From positions 110,493,108-110,557,107 of the forward strand of contig CM063283.1 in NCBI GenBank assembly GCA_032173965.1: 64,000 nucleotides of DNA. The letters run 5' to 3'. The position numbers and the translations under genes were made by a program. The notes below the pieces were generated by a model. It was not told the DNA's origin. It ran no database searches and saw only the letters and a list, made by a program, of their open reading frames with translations. Positions within the stretch are counted from its first letter, which is position 1; each line of letters opens with the position of its first letter. This stretch comes from Sitta carolinensis. Its lineage: Eukaryota; Chordata; Aves; Passeriformes; Sittidae. Shown piece after piece: positions 15,601 through 30,600 of the stretch.

Positions 15601-18600
15601 ATGGGTTTCCGCAGAATTAAACCATTCCAGCTCCTCACTGGCTGGCAAAAAAACGTCAGCCAGTTTGCACCATCTAAGTAAACAAAGTTAATATCCAAGA
15701 ATCAACCACTGCTTTCTAGGAAAGCCTCTTCTTCCTCCCTCCAGAGGCTGTGAGTGGCCTTAGTCCTTCCCAAGTTTATCACATGGATAAGACTTTTGAA
15801 GTTAACACTTAATGTCTTAACTTCAAAAAAGCAAACCAAAAAAACCACCAGAACTCCCACAGCGAGGTAAGATAACTGAATTTCATATTCAATTCCCATA
15901 GGCAGTTTGTCTTAGCTGTATGTTTCTTATCAGTATAGTGGTAACCAGTTTGCAATTTATTTATTAGCAATTAAGCCTACCTGAGGATCAAAACAAACAA
16001 GCTTCATCTGCTTTAGTATTTCTTATTCAGTCATCATGGACGGATGTGCCCTCACTTCCAGGTACTGCATTGGGTTCAGTCAGCACAAATCTTTTTCACT
16101 GCAATTACTCCTGCACTATATTTTCACCAGATTCATAAAACATATCTGATTAGAGCTGTTATATAACAGCATGTGCTTTAGCTCATTAAAGCAGTTTAAA
16201 GCTATTTGATACTTCTTGCGCAGTAATTTTTCTCGAAAATGAAGTTAAATCTTCTGTAGTGCAGATTAAGCACCTATTTCTATAAAGTTTTGCAGTGATT
16301 ACCAAACATCTTGTGTAATTTGAGGCAACAGTGAATGCACTTTTCCAGGAAGCTCTTTACTGAAAAACCTAGCAGTGAGCTGTAAAAACAGCAGCTGTAT
16401 CTCAGCCAGATCAATACTCGTGCTATTTCAAAGTTCAGGGCTTTGGTGGTAACAATCATCCCAATAGAGCAAAACAAAGGTTTTCATTAAAAATTGTTTC
16501 TAAGCCTCAGAGATGAGAAATAATATTTTGGTAAGACTGTAACTGATGGACACTGTGTTTGCACACAGCATAAAACAAGAGCACAAACTGCCTGGTGCAG
16601 CCTCCCTGTGACTGCCCAAAGCACAGGGCTGCTCAGCACAGGGAAGGAATTCATGCACTCAACATTTATTTCACGTTTTCAGACACTTACCACCAGCCCC
16701 AAAGTTGACAACATACTGGGAGAACAAGGCATCCAGCTCATCATACTGCACCAGGGCATCCTCAAACTGCTGCAGCATCTCAAAGACAAAGGCCAGCTCT
16801 TCCTTTTGGCACACAAGAAATACAGGGAACATGTTATTGACATTATTCATGTCTGGTATTACAGCCTGAGCCCATCCATCCACAGAGCTCGAGAAACCAC
16901 TTCTTCTAATTTTCAGTTCACACATATAAAAAAAAAACCCTGCCCTTGGTGCAGATTTCTTCTCAACCCAGAGAGGCTCACAAAAGGAGATTAAGTCATA
17001 CAGCTCTGCCAGTAAATTCTGATGTGTATCCAGATCCTGATTCACTACAAGATATTGCTCATAGATCTATTAAAAGTTTGAATTCAAATAAATAAATGAA
17101 TAAATGCTGAAGTCTCATCTCCCATAACAGTACTGATGATTTCCCCTCCGTTTACACCATGATGGCATCAATTGCAGTGCATCAAAAAAGCTTTTTTTGT
17201 ACACAAAGCCAAACTGCTAAGTAGAAAAGGCCTCAAAATTAGATATATCCTATGCAAAAGATAGCACATGCAGTCAAAGGAGACTGCATAATGATGTAGT
17301 GGAGGAGAAATCTGGGACCAAAAGATTCCAAAGGAACCAAAATCTTTAATTTTATTAAACAAGAGGTTCTTGCTTTTCTCTAAACCAGATAAAACCAAAT
17401 TGTATAACAACATAAAAAATGGAATTCATGGCACTCTCTATATGGATTACTTCAAAACAAACACTTTTCTAAACATCACCTCCATAAATACTGATAACAA
17501 TCTGAACAAAGAAAACAGCAGCATTCATATTAAATACCAATTGTGAGTTTGAGTGCGTATGCACAGTAATGGGACATTTATCCCAAATTCAAGATCAACT
17601 ACTAAACAACTTTTTAGATGCAACTTGTTTACTTCAACTGAAGTTCTTAAAACTTTGACAAGCCTGAAGAGATTCTGCATTTTTAACAGCAGGAAACTAT
17701 ATTACTGCATTAACTGTATTAAAAGATAACCCAAACCTGCTGCAAACAGGATCCAAAACAGCTGCTTTTAAACCAGTCTCCATAATTCCTGCCTCAGCCC
17801 TCAAAGAATGATGAGAAAAGTAAAAGTACCAGAAATCCAACCACAACAAAACAGCACCATTTTTAAAACTAGGACTCAAGTATTTTCTTCAGTATCAAGA
17901 GACTCTTACCTGGACCATGAAATACTCGCAGAAGCTCCACCCTGGCTCAGTCCTTTTCTCTCTCAGAGTTCTCATGTCATCTTCAAACTTGCCTAAGTTT
18001 TTGGTAAAGGACATGAGAAGCAATGTCCTGAGTTTGGTCAGGAAGGCATTCCAAGATTCCTGAGAACGGGAAGAGTCTTTCAAGGGGTCAGAAAGTACCA
18101 CACATCTGTAAAGAGATTGATAAAATTGTATTTGAGGAGGAAAACACACAATTCACCTATATATGCCCAGCTGAATACTGGGCATACCTCACAAACAGAG
18201 TGAAAAACATTTAGTTTTTCATTCCACATTATTCAGAGGGAAAAAAAAACAAGGTTGAGGGTTATGTTTGTTTGTTTGGAGGCAGCTATGTTGGGGCTTT
18301 GAGTTGGTTTGTGGTTTTTTTTTTTGGTTGGGGCTTATTAGCCTTTAAAGAACCTTTTCATGTGATATAGTTTCTGAGAAGAGTTAAGTGTTTTACCCAG
18401 AATGAGTACTCTAAAGCTTTTTATTTTTTTTTTAAGCAAATAATGGATATATTATTCTAACTACTTAAATATAAGTAATGCTGTAGCTATCCTAGAAAAG
18501 TCTGCCTAGCAATACAAATCAGCAGAACAGCAAATATAGCTACTCCTGGTAAAGATTATACAAAATACAAATCAGGATCTATTAGATCACATATAGTCAG

Positions 18601-21600
18601 CCTTTTCTAACTCACTTGAAATAATCATCCATAATAGATACTTAAAATATCTCAATCTGGTTTTACAACATCCTATGTGCTAAACCTTCCCCTACTTTTC
18701 TCAGAAAATAAACAGATCCCATTAATTCACAAACAAATCAACTTTTTCAGAGCATCTTCCTTCCTCAGTTTTTCTATCACAATTTATTAACATCCAAAAA
18801 GGTAATGATATCTTTAAAGACAGGAAAATCCCTCATCCAAGTAAAACACTACTTCTGCTTAGGAAATCCTATTTTGTTTGCTTTAATGAAAACAAAAACA
18901 GTTTCACACATTCATTACTATTTCCTTAAAATAAAAACATCTGAAGAAACTGGCCTTATATCAATTATCTCAGAGTGGAAAGGTGATTAAGTGAACAGCA
19001 GAAAGTACAATGGAAAACATAAGCCCTACTGGCTTCATATTCCCTACTCACCTCACTCCCATTACCTGTAACTCTGGTAAGATTTTTGCAAGCATCTAAG
19101 AAAACAAAAACCCTGAAGGTCTAAAATCTGATTATCATCACACTGTTCCCCTTAAACCTCTCTCAGCCAGGAGAAAAATCTATCTTGAAATCTATCTGAA
19201 ACACATTTCAAAGCCACCACAAACCCAGGAAAACTGAAAATAAAATTTCTTCCTTTATTCTTTGTGCCAGCCTCCTTCAAAGCACAGATCTTACAGAGCC
19301 ACCAGTCTGAATGCTGGACATCAAGGGAAGTCTTTAAATTAGCAAGGAATATCTTGCATCTGGAGCTGAGTATATAAATCAGCACACTGGTCAAAAGATG
19401 GAAATATTTGCCAGCCCAAGAACGCTCACCTGTCACTTTGCTTGTTACAGAAGTCATTCCTTATTTTATCTACTATAGAGGTTCGGGGTAGGATATTGGT
19501 TTTGTTCTTTTTCTTGGCATCACTCTCAACCACCACAATCAGCCAGTCCACTGAGCTGTGAGCTTTGAGAATGTTCTGCCACTTGGTGATGTCATCCTTG
19601 ACTGTGGTTTTGTACACTTCCGTGTCCTGGGATGAGAAGTGGTGAATCATCGAATCAAACAGACATTCTGAACAATTTCAAAAGGCAACTTTTGTTCCAA
19701 AAGAAGGCAAACAGAAAGATGTATCAAACGGAATTAGTGACGGGAAGTTCACTTAGTGAAAAAAATCAAATTGGGTAAAGCATAGTAAAATTCTGGTCTT
19801 TTAATTTAATTAATTTACAATATTTTGGTTAATAGAAAATATAGTATTTGGTACATTATCATTCTTTAGATGGCTGAAATTAAGATTTTAAGCTCTTCAT
19901 TTTACATCTTCTGGAGCTTTACAATAAAAACATGTTTGAAATTACAAAGCTGAACTGTTTTACTCTCACACAGTAACAGAAGTGTTATATTCTCACCTTC
20001 TGCACTGCTGAAATCTCAACCTGTTTAAAAGCTTTTTCATAAAAATCATTTTTTTAAAAAAGCAGAAGCATTGTTTGGAGTTATTTTGCTTCTGGGTTGG
20101 TGTTGCACAGATAAATGCAGATAATTCTTAAGGCTGTTCTGGATTCTTTTGGACTGGTCACAGATCAGATGTCACCTGTGTCCTTCAAGTGGATAATTAA
20201 TTCACAACAGAGGCAAACCAAAAGGCAGTGACCTGGAGATAAACAGGATTAAGACATTCCAAATCTTGCCCAGTTAAATTGCTGACATCCACCAGTACCT
20301 GACACACACTGAAGATGGAACTAAAGGAAAAAAAGCATATCTTTAGATTTCAGTGCACCAACAGATCATAACTGAACCACCCTGGCCACATTTCTGTGTC
20401 ACCAAGAAAGTGCACTGTGCCCCTGCAGTATCACTGTAAGATCCTGGGGGTTTTGTGACAATGTACTGAGAACAGGTTATTCAAATGCCTGTCCTCTTAG
20501 TGTCAAGTAACATTACAGATACTGCTTATGTCAAGAAGTGCTCAAGCTGAGTTTTGTTTCCAGCAATGTATCAGGTATGCCTGCTTATGCAACCCAGGCT
20601 TAATTGTTGTGACTTTCTGCTTGTGCTCTCTGTTATTTTCATTTGCTTTTCATGCTTATGTGAATAATTTCATTTTTAAATGTGAGTCTTTCCGAGTACT
20701 TACACAACATTCTGTCCAATAAATATGAAGGAAGGGAAAAGTCAAAAGGGCTTTATTCCCCTCTTTGGGTAGCAGCTCCTCTTTAAATTGAACAAAGTTG
20801 GATTCCAGGTGAATCATCTTCGGAGCACGGCCATAAGACCTACAGAGTTTAAAAACTGAAATTAGTGGACAGAATAGAAAAATGAATATGTGTTGTGGGG
20901 AAGAGAAATAAACTGAAATACTCTGGCACAGGAAACCCACAAACTACACTCACTGCGGTTTGTATAAAGTCAACTAAAATTTGGTACTGCTTGAAAAGAG
21001 ATTAAAGCTCCTTTTTGAAGAAGAGGAAGTAGAAGCCCTTCAACTTCCAGTAAAAGATTTTCTGTATCTCTAGGATAAGTAGAAAATACCAAATAAGAGA
21101 ATTCCCCAAATATTTTTTCCAATCACAAAACAGTGCCATACCAAACTTCCTGAAGGGAAGTACATCTAATTCCATGTGAGTTCTACCTATATTCTCAATG
21201 AGAAGAGTGCACATCACTTTCAGAACACAGCTGCCAAAGTACAAAGCACACCAAGACAAATTACAAACCACAAAATCAGGAAGAGAAACACAGCATTACT
21301 ATCATTGTTCTTTAGGCAAAGTTGAAGGGTCGAAAAGACTGTCCTGAAGTGCACAACATTCACTTTGATTCTCTAATTTCTCCAACTTCTTCAAGTGAGT
21401 TGCTCTGTTCGACTCAATTTATGGTAAGAGCTCCTCAGAACACATCAAATATACATTTACCCAAGTCAAAACTAGACAGAACTGAAACAGAATCACAGCA
21501 TAAAATGCAAGCTTACCTCCTCCATTCCATGGGTTCTCTAGGAAGTTGCTGAGAAAGTGTAGGATACAAGGAAGTAAATAAATTCTGATCTCCAGCACCT

Positions 21601-24600
21601 AAAAGTGAAAGGCATTATATAGAATATATATTAATATACTATTCAACTAATGGTCTGCTATTATTAAGTACATTTAATTTTGTCTGCTATGTGGAAACTG
21701 GAGTCCAGCACTGAACTAGATTTTTTTAATCACTCTCAAGACCTAATACAGAACTTCTAAGCAGGCATTTAATACAAAATTACAAACTTCCTATTAAGAT
21801 TTTCCACAGAGCTACATAATGCATGTAGCAAAGAGAGTATCATAAAGCTGTTCCAACTCCAAAAAGAAAACAAGCAGCTTATTAGCTTGAGTCATTGGTT
21901 AAAAAAAAAATAAATTATATTTAAAAATACTCCAGAATTTAGACTTTCCAAACCAGAAGACTGGGTAGAGAGCGGTTCCCATCCTTCTGTGGCTGGGCCT
22001 ACATTGAGAAAATTTGGTTTAGCACAAGTTCTGTGCTTTACTGGATATGATTCCTCTCTCCTCATTATCTGGGGCTGTTAATACAAAACACCTCCCTGAC
22101 TACCACACTGTTGTTGAAGTCTTCAGAAACATGAGGTCTGTTAACACAATGCAAACAACTACATTAAATACAACACCACTGCAGGAGCTACTTGTATAAA
22201 AGTCAGAACAAAATGCATTTCTACCACATGAAAAAAAAAAACATTACCAGCAACCTTTCAACAATTCTTAAATTCTCTTAGATACAGGGGATATGACAAG
22301 GACAAGATGTTAATTAAGATTTTAACAGCCCTATAGGCAGTTCTGCTATTTCCTGGTGGTTTTCCTTTTCACAATCATTCTGCACACCAGAACAGGAAAA
22401 TCTCCTCAGCTCCCTGTGGAACTGGAAGCTGCACCTGAAGAAGTACCTGACATCCTTTCTTCTCCCCCCAGCCCCCAATCTCACATCCAGGCACAAAGCC
22501 AGGCATTGCCTCCACCTTCCTTTAGCTTTCTTTAGTTCATCATTCACCTTTTCTAGTCCACTCTCCTTTCCCCAATTTTCTCATATATATTATTATTTTC
22601 ACATATAGTATTTTGATTACCAGCACTAGCACAATTCTATCACCACACAATGAAGTACATTAAAAAAATTAAAGCTCGAAAGTATGATTAAGTGCAAGAA
22701 CAAGGAAAAACAGCTCTTCTGATGCCTGACCACATTAGCTATTATCAACAATGCAATTTCATAAAATAGCTAAAAAACAAAACAAAAACAACTAGTACTT
22801 TAGCCCTGTTTCTCCAGAAAAGTACTTTATGCCTGATCCTTCACCTTCATCCTGTCTGAATTAAGTGTACCATACCAAATGCTATTTAAAACCACAAACA
22901 AATGCCCTGAATGAATACTGAAACAAGTGTTAGTCATATTGTTAAGAGTGTTTTATACCAAGTTACACCTCTGTGAGCCAAGCCGAGAACAGTGTATTGA
23001 TTTGCAACTCATTACTGCCCACAGTGAGTGAAACATGGCTTAGTGACTTAGCAGCAGCACGATGACCACATCAAAATGAGAGTCTGAGAGCTCAAAATCT
23101 GCTGGAAAGAACAAGCCACATATTTTATCTCTGGAGCACAGCAAAGCATTTTTTCTGCACTGCGCCTAAAAATCAATGTATGCACAAAAATTTCAACATC
23201 TTAAGTAAAAAGGACTACTACTGAACACAGAGGAACTAAAGGATAATGTGTAAGCACCCTGCTAGTCCAGTCAGCCACATCACATTATCAGCTTAAAACG
23301 GATATATTCATTTTAAAACCAGTCAGCTTTTCCTCCTGCATTGGTTTTGAGGGCATATCAAATACACATAAGAATGTGTTTTATGATGAAGGCAACACAG
23401 CTCTCTAGGATTAGAAGAAAAGTGAGAACAGACCTTCAATGTGAAATACATTGGCTGCCTTTGAACACAGACCAAAGCTGCTACCACGTACTTCCAACAC
23501 CCAAAGGGCTGCAACATTTCATGTTCTGCTCAACTGGACCCTGTATCTACTGTAATCAGCATGTTTGAGCTGATCAAGCCAAGAACACTGAAATTGAAGT
23601 TATCAGCAGGCAACACCAGCACAGCACTGAGACCAGCAAGTACAGCAAGGAAGTGTAAGGGCTGTCAGACTGGCAAGATGCACAATAAATTGTGAACTGG
23701 GGGCTACTGGGCTGCAGGGAGGGAGGGGAGCACCTCACAGCAAGCAGGCAAGAGCATCACCTGCACAAATAACAGAATAAAGTCCCAAAAAGATCACTAT
23801 TTCTGCAGTGGTGTTGAGCAAGATTCCTACGACTCAAAAGACCTCAGGCACGCAGAAGTCTCATTCTCTTCTCTCTATATATGCCTCAGTAGTTGGTGTA
23901 TCTATGATCTACTTTCCAAAATATTAAAAAAATAAAAAAGGAACAAAAAAAAAACCAGGGAAAGTAAAGAAGAAATAAAGGAGAAAATACAAACAACACC
24001 ACTATAAGACTTTTTGCTTGTATGTGACTGAATTCTATGAATTTAGAATGAAACATTCCAAAACCCCAAGTAACCCTCAAATTAAAACTTAGAGCAAACC
24101 CAGAAAGTCTGCACAAAAGTCTGAGAATTGCTTCAATGATTTTGTTGAAGGATTTTTTGTCAATTTTTGCGAGTTGGTGAGGAGGCTGTTTTGTTTGAGG
24201 TGTTTTGGAAAAAGAAAACAAACAAACAAAAAAAAAAAAAAAAACCATGATGACTCAACTGTATCACAGCAATTTCATTTTGGTGGATTGGTCTCAACAC
24301 TGAGACCCAACCCAACCCACTCCATGGCTGTCAGCAATGGGGCCAGAGTGTAAACGATAATCAGACAAAACTGAAAAGGACAAGGAAGGATGTGCATATA
24401 TGAAAAAGAAAAGTAATTCTGGAATCCTATCATAATTAAAATCAAGAAGCCTTCTAGAGAAGGGTTTTCATTTTCAGAACCTACAGGCAAACAAGACCTA
24501 AATAACCCACAGAGATGATAACTAGGGAGTAACATTAGAGTCTGATAACCTCTTGAGCACCTACCTCAGCTTTTAAACCAGGTACGTCTGAATTAATCTA

Positions 24601-27600
24601 CTCCTCACCTGGATGTCAACATCCAACAAAATACAGAAAGAACACAGTAACTCTTTCAGTGATTCAGATATTCAGTGTACAGCAAGTACAGGGTGCTTCT
24701 GCACATGAAGTGGTAATGCACAACAACTGAAAGCAGTAGTGTTCACGTGATATACCTTAAAAAGAAACACCCCAGAAGAAAGGGAAGAACAAAGCACCTG
24801 TTTCTTTTCTTTCCACATGACAAAGTTCAAAAGGTAGGGCCTCTGTCAGTTATCTGAACACTCCACGTGCTGTGGGTGGAGAATGGATCGAGAGCAGCCC
24901 TGGGGAGAAGGAACTGGGGCTGTTGGGGAAAGAGAAGCTCAGCATGGCCAGGCCATGTGTCCCCACAGCCCAGAAAGCCCAAAGTGCCCTGGGCTGCATC
25001 CAAAGCACCATGGGCAGCAGGGATGGGGGATTCTGCCCCTCTGCCCTGCTCAGGTGAGACCCCACCTGCAGAGCTGCCTCCAGCCCGGGGATCCTCAACA
25101 TGAGAACATCAACCAGTTGGAATGGGACCAGAAGAGGGACACAAAGATGCTCAGAGGGCTGGGACACCTCTGCTATGGAGAGAGGCTGAGAGCTGGGGCT
25201 GTTCAGCCTGGAGTAGAGACCTTAGAGCCCCTCCCAGTTCCTAAAGGAGCTCCAAGAGAGCTGGAGAGGGACTTTGTACAAGGGAAAGTAGTGACAGGAC
25301 AAGGGACAATGGCTTGACACTGAAAGAGGGGAGATTCAGACACCAGGATGAAATTCCTCCCTGTGAGGGTGCTGAGCCCTGGCACAGGTTCCCCAGGGCA
25401 GCTGTGGCTGCCCCAGCCCTGAAAGTGTCCACGGTCAGGCTGGATGGGGCTGAGCAACCCGGGGCAGTGGGAGGTGTCCCTGCTCACGGCAGGGGCTTTG
25501 GAACTGGATGATCTTTAAAGCCTTTTCCCATCCCAACAATTCTGTTATTCTTTCCTCCTTGTCCTTCTTCCTGACATTTTGGTAGATCAAATCAGTGCAG
25601 CCTTCCTCCCTTCCCTCTTTCCCTATCTAGGACACTTGTTCTACTCTAAATTTATACAGGAACAATGAAAACCAGAATGACCACCTAACCAGAACTTCCA
25701 AGGGGAACACGCACTCTTTGTAGAAGCTGACTAATACCAAAGAACCATAAAATATTGATATTTTTTAGGTTCATGCCTGCCTAAAACCACCAAAATCCTC
25801 AATAATCTATTTTTTTCCTAACAGTTTCCAAACTTCTTGGACACTGAGAGGCTTTTTCACTAGAGTATCTAAATATACCATGGTGATTTTTTTTTCCTCT
25901 AAAGGAAATTATGCTAACCCACTAACTATACAGGCAGTTTAAAACAAAAACTCCTGAGATCACATGACTAAAGAAGACAAATATTTTTCTTTGATACCAA
26001 TGACAAGCCCAGTCAACTGAGATAAAAGGCTTTGGACACCTTTAAAAGAATGCAGGGTCAAGACTGCACTTCAGTGTAGTTTTGTTTGGGTTTTATCCCC
26101 AGGTATCACTCTCAGCTAACCTTTCTGACCCCAGTTACTTTTCCACTAGTAAAAAGTTCTACTATGAATCTTTTGTCTTAAATCACCAGTGTGGCTCTAC
26201 CTGAAGCTCTGGTGAGGTTTTTATATTTACATCTTTTAAAGGCCCTCCTCTCTCCCAACTCAGACTCCTTTTCTAAAGAGGCCTAAAAACCAAAACGCGA
26301 CACAGCTAAATTGCTATATAAAAACCATAGCTAGCTCATTAGAAGAAAATCCTTTTAGCAAAACTTTACTGCTGCACTTCTAAATCCGTAAAACAGGTTA
26401 ACACTAACAAGTATAAGCCACTTCTTCTCACGACATATGGAATCGAGTATTTAAGCACTTATTTAAAAATAATGTATCAGCAACACAACAGTGTTGACTT
26501 ACAATGCAAGAGTTGTGGTTGAGAACAATGAAAATGGATTTATAGGATGTAGCTGTTAAATAGTCTCACTAGCAGTAAATCATTCTAATCACTTGGGCTA
26601 CATCCTGCTTCTTGCTGGCACATTTTTTATTACATCTATCTACTAGTAACAGAATAACTTTTGAATCAAGCTCTTCTAGTCCAACAACAATATTCTTAAC
26701 GGCAAGTATTTATTTTCCCCACAAAAAGATACAAAATTCTTCCCTTTCCCTCCCCATCCCTTATTTTTAAAGGAGTTAATACCTTTCTGTTCCTGCTGTA
26801 GATATTTGCAAACATCTTCTATTATTTTACTCTTTCTATTCTAGGCTTTTGCTGATGGTTTTTCTGTTGCTGTATCACAGCACATTCTGAACGTGGACCA
26901 GATAAAAATGATGCATGCCATTCTCTCCAAAGATTATATATAATGTCCATTGTGCTAAGGCAGATTATTGACAGTGAGAGCAAACATGCAAACACAATAC
27001 AAACAGACAGTAGACAATATAAACAAATACGAGCTGATAATGGAATATTCCACAACTGCATGAAGATAATTACAATGAAGCTTGTTAGGAAAGCTCTGAA
27101 AAACCTAATAATTACTTCGCTTAGCAGAATTGCCTTTAGTCTTCAGCCTCCTCTTCATATGGATAGAGCTAATAATTTAAGTGCAAATCAGCTACACAAG
27201 GGTGAGTTCTTTGGCTGATATATATCTGCAATAACATTATATTGAAGCTCCAAAGACTTTCGCAAAGTTTCCAATAGGATTCCTGAGAAGGAAACAACAT
27301 TGTTTGGGTTTCCTAGGAAAGCAATCTGCACTGGTTTAGAGATTTTGTAAAGTCAACATTGTACAGAAACTACTCGAGTTCAAGATGTTCAGTGCAAACA
27401 CTCAACTTGCTTCTGCAAAAAAGCCAAAAAAATTAATGATGCTAAAAATAATCCTTCTACAGCAGTGAGAAAGCTGTAAGATGACTCAAAACACTTTGTA
27501 AGCTTACCAGGTCTGGTAGCAATGCAGATAAATTGCTACAAACTTGAGTTGAAAGTTCACAAAGTAAGATGCCAGAGAGAGCAGAAGCACAGCTGGACAG

Positions 27601-30600
27601 TGAAACTCCCCAGTGGCCTTGCAATCTAGTAAGACTGACAGTGTAAAAAATATGGCTCAAATTAATTTGGAATTGAGTCATCATGGCACTCAGTCCTACC
27701 TGACAAGAATGATTTAACACTCAGGGGTGCTGCCATACTGAAAAAAGGGAAAATCCATAAAGGAACAGCAGCTTTCTGTGAATATATTACTTTTCCCACA
27801 CTTGGAAAATACGGTTGGTTGTATGCCTAGACAAAGAGTTTCCAAAAGATTGTCATGCCTTGCTGAATTCTACGAATCTAAAACCTCTCTGTTAAAACTA
27901 CTGGTGTTTCCAGTGATGCAAACACAATAAAAACAGGCTAATTCACCTATGCACAGCTTCTGAGGGCAAAATAATCAAGTTACAGCACTAACATGAAAAA
28001 AGTACTGACAAAAACTGCATTTGCAACTGGCACCAGATGTCCAAGACACGTGGAACCTGCCAGTTTTCTCCACAGGCCAAAGCCTGTACATAGACTGCTG
28101 AATTCAGGGTTGTGCCAACATAGCAAGTTACTACCATTACAATACAGACTAACTCATAAATTTGAAAGCATAACTCTCTTTACCAAAGAAGCATTCCTTT
28201 CAGAGCACTGTCAAATTTATTTCAAGTAGGTAAAAACACCTGTTTATAAAACAAGTCTGGTACTCACAGTGTTGAAAAGAAGTTTCACTAAGAACAAAAC
28301 TCCCTCTTCAGTTCTCTCTTATTAAGGACAAACCCTAAGAGCTAACAGGAGTTACTTTGTGATGCAAAAGTTTGCCTGACAGAGATTAATCTAAATCTTA
28401 TAGCAAAAGGAAATACTTATGCTCTGAAAAGCACCCTCACTTAACCTTCACTCTTGCTCCATATAATCTGAACCCAGCCATCCCCTCACAGGTCTCCTTT
28501 CCCCCACAAGCACCTCCGGGGTGGGACACGTATCCCAGACAACTCCAACTGCCTGAAACTGGAACCACCGACAAAAGAAAAACTGTCTTTGTTGAGCAGT
28601 TTCTAACACCAGGGCTTTTAATGTGTTTTGAAACAAACCAACACCAAGTCAATCCTTTCCCTGGAAGGCCAAGCCTCACCTCTGTAAATCTCTGGCAATA
28701 TAATGCTTAGAGGAGCTTTCCTTCAAGTAAGTCATATTGGTGAATGCGCTTATTTGAAATACTACAGTCTCTAGGTACTCCACTTCTCTGAACAGAGAGG
28801 AAACTAAAACAGTTACAGTAAAATGCATTCCCCATTGAAATAAAATGGTTTGGTTTCAAATGCAGCAAATCACCCTTACTACATTCACCAGAGAAGTAAC
28901 CTTTTTTTTTTAATTTTGCTGAATTAACTTTAAGTCCTGAATTAGGCTGTCTCAGACCAAGCCACTCAAGTCCATACCAGTAAAGACACTACTGTTGTGC
29001 TTGTCCAGAGCACTAGAAATGATTCCCTTGGTCCAGGAGTGAAGCATACAAATGACACATAACGCTCACCTCTTATCTCACTTGTAAGTCTGCTGTTACC
29101 ATACTGGATGGGGATAAGAACAAAACACTTTACATCCATAACGTATGCTCACACAAAATTAATCCTGTTTTCAGTATCAGACAAGTGGGCTTGACTGAAA
29201 TCTGGTTAAATTTCATGATCAGAATTTTGAAAATTTCCTTTTACAAAGAGACCAGAGGTTTTTTTCAGCACCTACTAACAAAAAATCCAAGGTTTTACCC
29301 TGAGGTAAAACTCTGTGTATTTCAACAGCCTAAAAGGTTACTTATTCAAACCATACAGAAACAGGGAAGACTGACCTGCACCACCAAGTCCCCCTGCCAC
29401 ACACATGGAGACTCTCCAATTTTGAATATACATAAAGCCAGAAAATCTAAAAAGCAAACCCCCACAGCCTAAACAGTAGCATTAACACCAGCAAACTATA
29501 TCCTCCAGATGTTTCTGACAGGCACACTTTCCTAACTTTAAATCTGAAGTGAAATGGTTTTCAAAATTCTTGAAATAGGTGAGTAGAGAAGATTCAGTAC
29601 AGATCCTGTTCATTTCAGCTTATGAACTGTATTCAAAAGAAGGAAAAAAGTTTAAGACAGAAAAAAGCACATTTATGAAATAGTCTGGAGAAAAGATACA
29701 CACACAGAATTCCACAATTATACAACTACAAGGTTACAGTTGCATTCTTTTTCTAAGTAAGGTCTAAGACCTTAATCAACAATAAACGCTCATTCCATAG
29801 TAAGACAACACAGAACTATGAAACAAGTTTCTATTTCACGGGCACATAAAGCATTCCCAGTGTTCTAGTGATAAAGTGCAAATATGTATTCTGTTACATC
29901 ATCAGTAGAGACACTTCTGACTTAGACCAGCCACTGGCTACCTTTTGTTAAAAGAGAAAAAGCAGAATTCTCTATGCTGATCTCATTCACTTTCCCTTTT
30001 GTGAACAGCATTGTGGATGTAGCTAGAATAAAAAAGACTATTCCAGCTGGAAGGAACCTACCAGGATCATCTGGTCCAACTACATGACATCAGGGCTGAC
30101 CAGAAGTTACAGCATATCCAGCATGTCCAAATATCTCTCAGACACTGACAGACCTGGACACCTCTCTAAGGAGCCTCGTCCAGTGCCTGACCCCTCTCCC
30201 ATTAAAGAAGCGCTTCCTAATGCCCAGCCTGGTCCACGTGCTTGTGTTAGGTGAGCTTTGAGCACATCCCTCTACACCTGTAAGAGCAGGGGGGCTCACG
30301 TTTTACATCAGGACCACCTGCCTGTCTCTGATACCTGAAAGAACAAACTCATCGCTGGAAACACGAGATCCGTTTTGGTTAACTAAGCCGTCTCAGGGAT
30401 GGAACCAAAGCACAGCAGTTTAAAGTATATAATGCCAGTGGGAATGCATCAGTGGGATCGCCGCAGAGAATGCCTCCTCGCAACTTCTCCTACCACCAGC
30501 CGAGCCACACAAAGCTCGCTGGAAGGAAGTTTGGGGTTCACGATTCATTCCCATATTTTACCCTCTCCCCCTAAACACCTCTGAGCACGACATACGGCTC

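Noticed and set aside
24867..25511. Overlapping open frames of 60-144 codons
   Set aside because: They lie wholly within a CR1 LINE 3' fragment; they are decayed or wrong-frame CR1 sequence, not host genes.
29774..29788. TCAACAATAAACG, a 13-base match to the solo LTR poly(A) region
   Set aside because: No LTR ends, target duplication or TATA-like element around it. A 13-base match is expected by chance in a window this size.
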